NCBI GenBank assembly: GCA_020430675.1
Contig: JAGQJJ010000206.1
Coordinates: 1 to 6,980, forward strand
Reading direction: 5' to 3'
Length of the DNA stretch: 6,980 nucleotides
Origin: Myxococcales bacterium
Lineage (GTDB): Bacteria; Myxococcota; Bradymonadia; UBA7976; UBA1532
In this document: piece after piece, positions 1 to 4,912 of the stretch
Layout of the letters: every line of letters starts with the position of its first letter
Numbering within the stretch: position 1 is the stretch's first letter
Translations under genes and position numbers: made by a program
The notes under the pieces: model-generated
Seen by the model: only the letters and a program-made list of their open reading frames with translations
Database searches by the model: none
Told to the model about the DNA's origin: nothing

Positions 1-1
1 G

Positions 2-379
2 CTGGCCATCGAGCCCGACTCGGCGACGCGCTGGACGAACCTGGGCGCGGCGCGCTCGGCGGCGGGTCGGTACGCGGAGGCGGCCGAGGCCACCCGCGAG
101 GCGCTGCGCCGGGCGCCGGGCGACCGCACCGCGCGGTTGAACCTGGCGCGTTACCTGTTGCATCTGGGCGACGCGGCGGGCGCGCTGGCCGAGGTCGAGC
201 GCCTGCTGGCCCACACGCCAGACGCCGACGCGCTGGCCTTGCGCGGGGTTCTGCGCGGCAACGCGGGCGATCTGGCCGGGGCGCGGGCTGATTTTGAGGC
301 CGCGGTGGCGTTGGAGCCGAACCAGCCCGAAGCGACCATGGGGCTGCGACGGTTGCAGGCGATGCCTGGGCCCCGATAG
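2..379 (+). CDS. Tetratricopeptide-repeat protein, C-terminal part (5' end outside window)
   Basis: The reading frame is open from base 2 to a TAG at 377-379, giving 125 residues of a protein that began to the left. It contains about three consecutive 34-residue helical repeats. The first is the clearest: it has the W..LG, then G-R-Y-x-E-A, then A-L-R-R-A-P spacing typical of TPRs. The next two are more degenerate, with LGD..GAL..VE..L and AGDL.GA..DFE.A..LEP patterns. The composition is Ala/Leu/Arg-rich, as expected for TPRs in a GC-rich genome. TPR arrays are protein-interaction scaffolds, and no catalytic domain is visible in this part, so the specific role cannot be given. The stop lies 28 bp before the epimerase start on the same strand, so the two may be cotranscribed. 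An ATG at 137 lies inside the frame, but the repeat pattern continues upstream of it, so it is not taken as the start. Confidence 0.85.
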   Translation: MAIEPDSATRWTNLGAARSAAGRYAEAAEATREALRRAPGDRTARLNLARYLLHLGDAAGALAEVERLLAHTPDADALALRGVLRGNAGDLAGARADFEAAVALEPNQPEATMGLRRLQAMPGPR

Positions 380-397
380 ATAGACGGCGCTTCTCTC

Positions 398-402
398 GGA
401 GG
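398..402 (+). promoter_or_regulatory. Ribosome binding site of the epimerase gene
   Basis: GGAGG lies 5 nt before the ATG at 408. It supports that start and is in the 28 bp gap after the TPR gene. No promoter or terminator is evident in this gap. Confidence 0.75.
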
Positions 403-407
403 TCGCG

Positions 408-1382
408 ATGCGCATCCTGGTCACCGGCGCCGCCGGTTTCATCGGCTCGAGTCTCTGCGATCGGCTGCTCGCCGATGGCCACGAGGTCACCGGGGTCGAC
501 AACTTCAATGCGTTCTATGACCCGGCGATCAAAGCGGCAAACGTGCTGGCCGCCGAGCGCAACCCACGCTTTGAATGCGTGCGCGGCGACCTCCTCGACG
601 ACACGTTGATGGACGCGGTGTTCGAGCGCGTGCGGCCCGATCGGGTGGTGCATCTGGCGGCGTGGGCGGGGGTGCGGCCTTCGATCGAGCACCCGGCGAT
701 CTATCAGCGGGTCAACATCGAGGGCACGATGCGCGTCCTGGAGCTGTGCCGGCGCCACCGCATCGACCGGCTGGTCTTCGCCTCGTCGTCATCGGTGTAC
801 GGCGAGCGCAAGACGGTGCCGTTTTGCGAGGACGACCCGGTCGACCACCCCATCTCACCCTACGCCGCGACCAAAAAGGCCGGCGAGCTGCTCTGCTACA
901 CCTGGCATCACCTGCACGGCCTGCACGTCGACTGCCTGCGCTTCTTCACGGTCTATGGCCCGCGCCAGCGGCCCGAGATGGCGATTCATCTGTTTGCGCG
1001 TCTGATCGACCGCGGCGAGCCGATCACGCTGTTCGGTGATGGCTCAAGCTCGCGTGATTACACGTATATCGACGATATCATCGACGGCGTGGTCGCCTCG
1101 ATCGAGCGCGTTGAGGGTTATCGCATCTTCAATCTGGGTGAATCGCAGACGGTGACGCTCAGCGAGTTGGTCGCGACCATCGGCGAGGCCCTCGGGCGCA
1201 CGCCGAAGATCATCTACAAGCCGATGCAGCCGGGTGACGTGCCGCGCACGTTTGCCGACATCTCACGCGCCCGCGCCGCGCTGGGCTACGCGCCGCATGT
1301 CGGCATCGCCGAGGGCGTGGCGCGTTTTGTCGCGTGGTACAAGGATCAGACGGGCAAAGGCGCGCCGCGGCCGATGGCGTAG
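408..1382 (+). CDS. NAD-dependent sugar-nucleotide epimerase, UDP-glucuronate 4-epimerase-like (extended SDR)
   Basis: This is a 324-residue cytosolic extended short-chain dehydrogenase/reductase, full length for the family. The N-terminal Rossmann motif T-G-A-A-G-F-I-G covers residues 6-13, and D31 ends strand 2, as in NAD-using members. The serine cluster ASSSSVYG (125-132) and Y152-x-x-x-K156 form the catalytic Ser/Tyr/Lys set. RFFTVYGPRQRP (178-189) and RDYTYIDD (216-223) are typical of the sugar-nucleotide-binding half. The D-N-F-N-x-F-Y-D-P segment (31-39), LAAWAGVR (83-90) and the P-M-Q-P-G-D-V-P-R-T stretch (272-281) match UDP-glucuronate/UDP-galacturonate epimerases more than GalE. 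The likely reaction is reversible inversion at C4 of UDP-glucuronate. Exact substrate is inferred; UDP-glucose 4-epimerase is the main alternative. The UDP-glucose dehydrogenase that would supply the substrate is next door but on the opposite strand, and the 3' ends overlap by 37 bp. Confidence 0.92.
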   Translation: MRILVTGAAGFIGSSLCDRLLADGHEVTGVDNFNAFYDPAIKAANVLAAERNPRFECVRGDLLDDTLMDAVFERVRPDRVVHLAAWAGVRPSIEHPAIYQRVNIEGTMRVLELCRRHRIDRLVFASSSSVYGERKTVPFCEDDPVDHPISPYAATKKAGELLCYTWHHLHGLHVDCLRFFTVYGPRQRPEMAIHLFARLIDRGEPITLFGDGSSSRDYTYIDDIIDGVVASIERVEGYRIFNLGESQTVTLSELVATIGEALGRTPKIIYKPMQPGDVPRTFADISRARAALGYAPHVGIAEGVARFVAWYKDQTGKGAPRPMA

Positions 1383-2707
1383 TAGGTGAAGCCGCGGGCG
1401 GCGACCCGCGCCGGGTCGTACAGGTTGCGGCCGTCGAAGACCACCGGCGACTTGAGGCGGCGGGCCAGCTCGGCGAAGTCGGGCCGGCGGTAGACGCTCC
1501 ACTCGGTGCAGATGCAGAGCGCGTCGGCGCCGTCGAGGCAGGCGTAGTGGTCCTCGTGCAGCTCGACGGCCAGCCCGGGCAGCTCGCGCTCGGCGTTCTC
1601 CATGGCCTGCGGGTCGCTGGCGGCGACGGTGGCGCCGGCGGCGCACAGCCCGCGGATGAGGTCGACGCTGGGCGCCTCGCGCATGTCGTCGGTGTTGGGC
1701 TTGAACGCCAGACCCCAGACGGCGACGCGCTTGCCGGCCAGGCCCGCCTCGCCGCCGAAATGGGCGATGACCTTGCGCAACAAAATGCCGCGTTGGTCGC
1801 GGTTGACCGCGTCGACGGCCTCGACGATGCGCAACGCATAGCCGTGCGACCGACCGGTATGGGTGATGGCCTTGACGTCCTTCGGGAAGCACGAGCCGCC
1901 GTAGCCGGTGCCGGGGAAGAGGAACTGGTAGCCGATGCGCGGGTCGCTGCCGATGCCGACGCGCACCTTCTCGATGTCGGCGCCCACGCGCTCGGCCAGG
2001 TTGGCCAGGTCGTTCATGAAGCTGATCTTGGTGGCCAGCAGGGCGTTGGCCGCGTACTTGGTCAGCTCGCTGGAGCGCACGTCCATGAACTGGATGCGGT
2101 CGCGGGTGCGGGTGAACGGCTCGTACAGCTCGTGCAGCGCCTCGCGGGCCACCGCGCCGGCCTCGCCGTCGGGCGTGCCGATGACGATGCGGTCGGGCTT
2201 GAGGAAGTCGTTGACCGCGTCGCCTTCTTTGAGGAACTCGGGGTTCGAGCAGCAGACCGCGCGCTGGCGGGCCTTCTCGGCGATGAGCGATGCCACGCGG
2301 TCGGTGGTGCCGACGGGCACGGTCGACTTGGTCAGCACGATCTTGTAGCCGTCGATGAGCATGTTCTCGCCGCCGGCGAGCGTCTCGCCGATGGTGCGGG
2401 CCACCATCTCGACGTATTTCAGCTCGGCCGAGCCGTCATCGCCCTGCGGGGTGCCCACGGCGATGAAGATGACCGCGCCGGCGCGGCAGGCGGCTTCGAC
2501 GTCGGTGGTGAAGCGCAGACGCCCGGCAGCCAGATTGGCCTGCACGAGCGGTTCGAGGCCCGGCTCGTAGAAGGGCACCTGCCCGTCGTTGAGCTGCGCG
2601 ACCTTATGGGCGTCGACGTCGGCGCAGGTGACCTCGTTGCCCACGTCGGCGAGGCAGGCGCCAACGACGAGGCCGACATATCCACTTCCAATCACGGTGA
2701 TGCGCAT
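1346..2707 (-). CDS. ugd: UDP-glucose 6-dehydrogenase
   Basis: This 453-residue cytosolic enzyme oxidises UDP-glucose to UDP-glucuronate with two NAD+, for capsule, exopolysaccharide or LPS sugars. An N-terminal Rossmann domain opens with G-S-G-Y-V-G (7-12). The central domain has SNPEFLKEG (154-162, E157 being the conserved glutamate), ELTKYAANA (214-222, with the K and N that line the active site) and the catalytic loop [10 protein letters not shown] (268-277) with nucleophile C273. The C-terminal UDP-binding domain has [12 protein letters not shown] (330-341) and F-D-G-R-N-L-Y (424-430). All key residues are present. An in-frame ATG at 2731 would add eight residues. The start at 2707 is preferred because AAGGAG sits 7 nt upstream and the protein then begins M-R-I-T-V-I-G, as is usual in the family. 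It is divergent from the aspartate kinase gene and convergent with the epimerase. Confidence 0.96.
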   Translation of the reverse strand: MRITVIGSGYVGLVVGACLADVGNEVTCADVDAHKVAQLNDGQVPFYEPGLEPLVQANLAAGRLRFTTDVEAACRAGAVIFIAVGTPQGDDGSAELKYVEMVARTIGETLAGGENMLIDGYKIVLTKSTVPVGTTDRVASLIAEKARQRAVCCSNPEFLKEGDAVNDFLKPDRIVIGTPDGEAGAVAREALHELYEPFTRTRDRIQFMDVRSSELTKYAANALLATKISFMNDLANLAERVGADIEKVRVGIGSDPRIGYQFLFPGTGYGGSCFPKDVKAITHTGRSHGYALRIVEAVDAVNRDQRGILLRKVIAHFGGEAGLAGKRVAVWGLAFKPNTDDMREAPSVDLIRGLCAAGATVAASDPQAMENAERELPGLAVELHEDHYACLDGADALCICTEWSVYRRPDFAELARRLKSPVVFDGRNLYDPARVAARGFTYYAIGRGAPLPV

Positions 2708-2714
2708 GCGGCCG

Positions 2715-2720
2715 CTCCTT
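2715..2720 (-). promoter_or_regulatory. Ribosome binding site of ugd (decides the start)
   Basis: Read on the minus strand this is AAGGAG, 7 nt before the ATG whose first base is 2707. The upstream in-frame ATG at 2731 has no comparable site at proper spacing, so this site selects the shorter 453-residue protein. Confidence 0.75.
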
Positions 2721-2808
2721 GAAACCGGCAAGTTCTAAACGGTCGGCGGCCCCGATGCAAAGACCGGTGCAATTCGCGCGCGGAGCATGTAGACCAACGT
2801 CTCACCTT

Positions 2809-2813
2809 GGAGG
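2809..2813 (+). promoter_or_regulatory. Ribosome binding site of the aspartate kinase gene (decides the start)
   Basis: GGAGG lies 7 nt before the ATG at 2821. The frame is open further upstream, to an ATG at 2719. However, that stretch lies over the ugd leader and encodes residues unlike any kinase N-terminus, so the 2821 start is chosen. Confidence 0.8.
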
Positions 2814-2820
2814 CGCAGCG

Positions 2821-4056
2821 ATGGGCATCGTCGTCCAGAAGTACGGCGGCAGTTCGGTGGCCACGCCCGAGAAGATCCTCGCGGTGGCCGAGCGGGTGGT
2901 GGCGACCCGCCGCGAGGGCTATCAGGTGGTGGTCGTCGTCTCGGCGATGGGCAATACCACCAACGAGCTGCTGGCGCTGGCGCGCTCGGTCAGCGAGAAC
3001 CCGCACCGCCGTGAGCTGGACATGCTGGTCACCGTCGGCGAGCGCATCTCGATGTCGCTGCTGTCGATGGCGATCCAGGATCTGGGGCACCCCGCGGTGT
3101 CGTTCACCGGCTCGCAGAGCGGCATCATCACCACTGACAACCACACCAACGCCCGCATCATCCGGGTGACGCCGATGCGCATTCAGCAGGCGCTGGCGCA
3201 GGGGCAGGTGGTCATCGTGGCCGGCTTTCAAGGGGTCAGCGCGCGGCTTGAGATCACCAGTCTCGGGCGCGGCGGCACCGATACGACCGCGGTGGCGCTG
3301 GCGGCGGCGCTGGAGGCGGACTACGCCGAGATCTGCTCCGACGTGGATGGCGTCTACTCCGCCGATCCGCGCCATGTGCCGGGCGCGCGGCGCATCGCCG
3401 AGCTGGATTACGAAGAGATGCAGGTGCTGGCGGACGCGGGCGCCAAGGTGCTCAACGCCGAGGCGGTCGAGTGGGCGCGGCGGCATGACATCGAGATCGT
3501 CTGCTCGGCGACGCACGGGCCGCGCACCCCGGGCACGCGCATCCGGTCGGGCGGCGGGCTGGAGCACGCACGGGTCGCGGCGATCACCGACCATCCGGGG
3601 CTGATCTACCTCGAACCGCAGGTGCCGGGCGCGCCGGCGCCGGCCGAACTGGAGGGGCTGCTGGTGGCCCACGGCGCGTCCGACGCGCAGGTCTGGCGGC
3701 TGCTCAACGCCTGGGCGGCGGTGGTGCCGCGGCAGAACATTCACGGACATCGGGCCTTCCGCGAGGCGATCGACGCGCTCGGCGGGGTGGCGGTGCGCGA
3801 GGATCTGACCTTGGTCGCGGTCGTCGGCCGTGCGCTGACCGCACCGCCGGCGGTGATGCCGATCGCGCTGAGCGCCCTGGCCCACGCCGGGGTCGAGGTG
3901 CGCGGGCAGATGCTCGATCCGCACCGCCTGGCCTTTCTGGTCGAGGCCGTGCGCGCCAAGGACGCCGTGCGCGCGCTGCACCTGGCGCTGGTCGAGGGGC
4001 AGCCGACGTTGACCGCAGGGGGCGTCGCGCCGCAAGATGCGAGCGAAGTCGAGTAG
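2821..4056 (+). CDS. lysC: Aspartate kinase with divergent C-terminal ACT region
   Basis: This 411-residue enzyme phosphorylates L-aspartate to aspartyl-4-phosphate, the first step toward lysine, diaminopimelate, threonine and methionine. The amino-acid-kinase domain (about 1-245) is well conserved. It has K-Y-G-G-S-S at 7-12 with K7 binding phosphate, V-G-E-R-I-S (72-77), GRGGTDTTA (149-157), [12 protein letters not shown] (173-184) and a K-V-L-N-A-E-A-V-E stretch (209-217). Length matches the LysC-type alpha chain. The C-terminal 160 residues are unusual. The second ACT repeat is recognisable from about 328 to 390 (L-V-A-V-V-G-R, then A-L-A-H-A-G-V-E-V), but the usual S-T-S-E-I-x-I-S region reads L-D-P-H-R-L-A-F. 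The first repeat (about 250-325) lacks the usual P-G-I-A-A and N-I-N-V-D patterns and is Ala/Pro-rich. Altered feedback control by lysine or threonine is inferred, not shown. No other amino-acid gene is adjacent. Confidence 0.95.
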   Translation: MGIVVQKYGGSSVATPEKILAVAERVVATRREGYQVVVVVSAMGNTTNELLALARSVSENPHRRELDMLVTVGERISMSLLSMAIQDLGHPAVSFTGSQSGIITTDNHTNARIIRVTPMRIQQALAQGQVVIVAGFQGVSARLEITSLGRGGTDTTAVALAAALEADYAEICSDVDGVYSADPRHVPGARRIAELDYEEMQVLADAGAKVLNAEAVEWARRHDIEIVCSATHGPRTPGTRIRSGGGLEHARVAAITDHPGLIYLEPQVPGAPAPAELEGLLVAHGASDAQVWRLLNAWAAVVPRQNIHGHRAFREAIDALGGVAVREDLTLVAVVGRALTAPPAVMPIALSALAHAGVEVRGQMLDPHRLAFLVEAVRAKDAVRALHLALVEGQPTLTAGGVAPQDASEVE

Positions 4057-4124
4057 GCACCGCCACCGACACGCCCCGGGAAGCATCGGGCTTCTGCGAC
4101 CGGTTGAGCCGGCAAACCCCGATC

Positions 4125-4128
4125 GGAG
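4125..4128 (+). promoter_or_regulatory. Ribosome binding site of the DUF4159 gene (decides the start)
   Basis: GGAG lies 5 nt before the TTG at 4134. The alternative in-frame TTG at 4104 has no purine-rich site at suitable distance. The 4134 start also places the twin-arginine motif right at the N-terminus, as expected. Confidence 0.55.
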
Positions 4129-4133
4129 TCCTG

Positions 4134-4910
4134 TTGAGCTTGGACCGCCGCCGTTTCCTCTGCACCACCGGCCTGGGCCTGCTCGCCGCGTCGTCAGCGC
4201 GCGCGATGGGCCTCGACGGCAAGGTGGGCATCGGCCTGCTGGCCCATGGCCCGGGCCACGCGGCGCGGCCTTCGGCGGTCGAGCAGCTCATGTGGGAGGT
4301 CAGCAAGCGCACCAGCATCGACGTGCGCGAGACGCCCGAGACGCTCGATCCGAAGCACCCGGATCTGTTCCGCTTTCCGCTGCTGGTCTGGCTTGGCAAC
4401 GGCGACTGCCCGCCCTTGAGCCAGGAGGCCCGCGCCCGGCTGCAACGCTACCTGCGCGCCGGCGGCACGCTGTTCATCGACGACGCCTCGCCTGAGGGTG
4501 ACGATGCCTTCGACGCCGCCGTGCGCCGTGAGGTGGGCGCGTTGTGGCCCGACGCGCCGCTGGCCCGGCTCGACGCCGATCACACGCTGTACCGCACGTT
4601 CTTCCTGATCGAGCGCCCGCAAGGCCGCGTCTCGCGGCTGCCCTACCTCGAAGGCGTCTCGTTCGACGATCGCAGCCCCATCGTCTATGGGCGCAACGAC
4701 CTGTTCGGCGCCTTCGGGCGCGACGGCGTGGGCACCTGGCGGCTGCCGGTGGTGCCCGGCGGGCGCACGCAGCGCGAGATGGCCTTCCGGCTGGGCATCA
4801 ACCTGGTGATGTACGCCACCTGCCTCAACTACAAGCGCGATCAGGTGCATACCACCGCGATCCTGCGCCGGCGGCGGTGGCGCGTCGAGAGCCCCCGAGA
4901 CACTCGCTGA
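4134..4910 (+). CDS. Tat-signal DUF4159 family protein
   Basis: This 258-residue protein is predicted to be exported folded through the Tat pathway. From the TTG at 4134 it begins with D-R-R-R-F-L (4-9), a near-consensus twin-arginine motif, then a Leu/Ala-rich core and an A-R-A site (22-24) before M25. The mature part matches the DUF4159 layout: an early HGPGH segment (39-43), a region at 83-119 that reads as strand, loop, helix and G-G-T-L-F-I-D-D-A-S, and a C-terminal block G-I-N-L-V-M-Y-A (221-228) followed by NYKRDQVH (232-239), which is characteristic. As known for the family, the fold resembles class I amidotransferases, but no nucleophilic cysteine sits at the elbow. Biochemical function is unknown. 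The gene starts 77 bp after the aspartate kinase stop and ends 2 bp before the vWA gene, so these two are almost certainly cotranslated. An upstream TTG at 4104 would give 268 residues. Confidence 0.85.
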   Translation: MSLDRRRFLCTTGLGLLAASSARAMGLDGKVGIGLLAHGPGHAARPSAVEQLMWEVSKRTSIDVRETPETLDPKHPDLFRFPLLVWLGNGDCPPLSQEARARLQRYLRAGGTLFIDDASPEGDDAFDAAVRREVGALWPDAPLARLDADHTLYRTFFLIERPQGRVSRLPYLEGVSFDDRSPIVYGRNDLFGAFGRDGVGTWRLPVVPGGRTQREMAFRLGINLVMYATCLNYKRDQVHTTAILRRRRWRVESPRDTR

Positions 4911-4912
4911 CC

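Larger units (their letters stand above)
2708..2820. promoter_or_regulatory. Divergent intergenic region between ugd and the aspartate kinase gene
   Basis: This 113 bp gap must hold the proximal promoters of ugd (leftward) and the aspartate kinase gene (rightward), unless the latter is driven from further away. No convincing sigma-70 pair can be read. For ugd the best weak guess is TTTGCA (2761-2756) and TTTAGA (2739-2734), with a 16 nt spacer. For the kinase nothing better than chance is seen. The gap is short for a full lysine riboswitch plus promoter, and no such fold is evident. Confidence 0.45.

Noticed and set aside
1334..2722. A 462-codon open frame on the plus strand opposite ugd
   Set aside because: It mirrors ugd almost end to end, is Gly/Ala/Val/Asp-rich and shows no motif. 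It is a composition shadow.
2719..2820. N-terminal extension of the aspartate kinase to an upstream ATG at 2719
   Set aside because: The added 34 residues resemble no kinase N-terminus and cover the ugd leader, while the ATG at 2821 has a GGAGG site and starts directly into the K-Y-G-G-S-S strand.
4009..4038. Possible promoter for the DUF4159 gene inside the end of the kinase gene: TTGACC (4009-4014) and CAAGAT (4033-4038), 18 nt apart
   Set aside because: The -35 box is good but the -10 box matches at only three positions. In coding GC-rich DNA this is close to chance, so it is not listed as a feature.
2692..4086. A 464-codon open frame on the minus strand opposite the aspartate kinase gene
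   Set aside because: The translation is Arg/His/Asp-rich with no family resemblance, and it lies over a kinase with intact motifs. It also overlaps the ugd leader.
4057..4133. Short hairpins after the kinase gene: CCCG (4075-4078) with CGGG (4087-4090), and CCGG (4100-4103) with CCGG (4109-4112)
   Set aside because: The stems are only 4 bp, there is no T-run, and the second is a repeated self-complementary tetramer. This is not enough to call a terminator.
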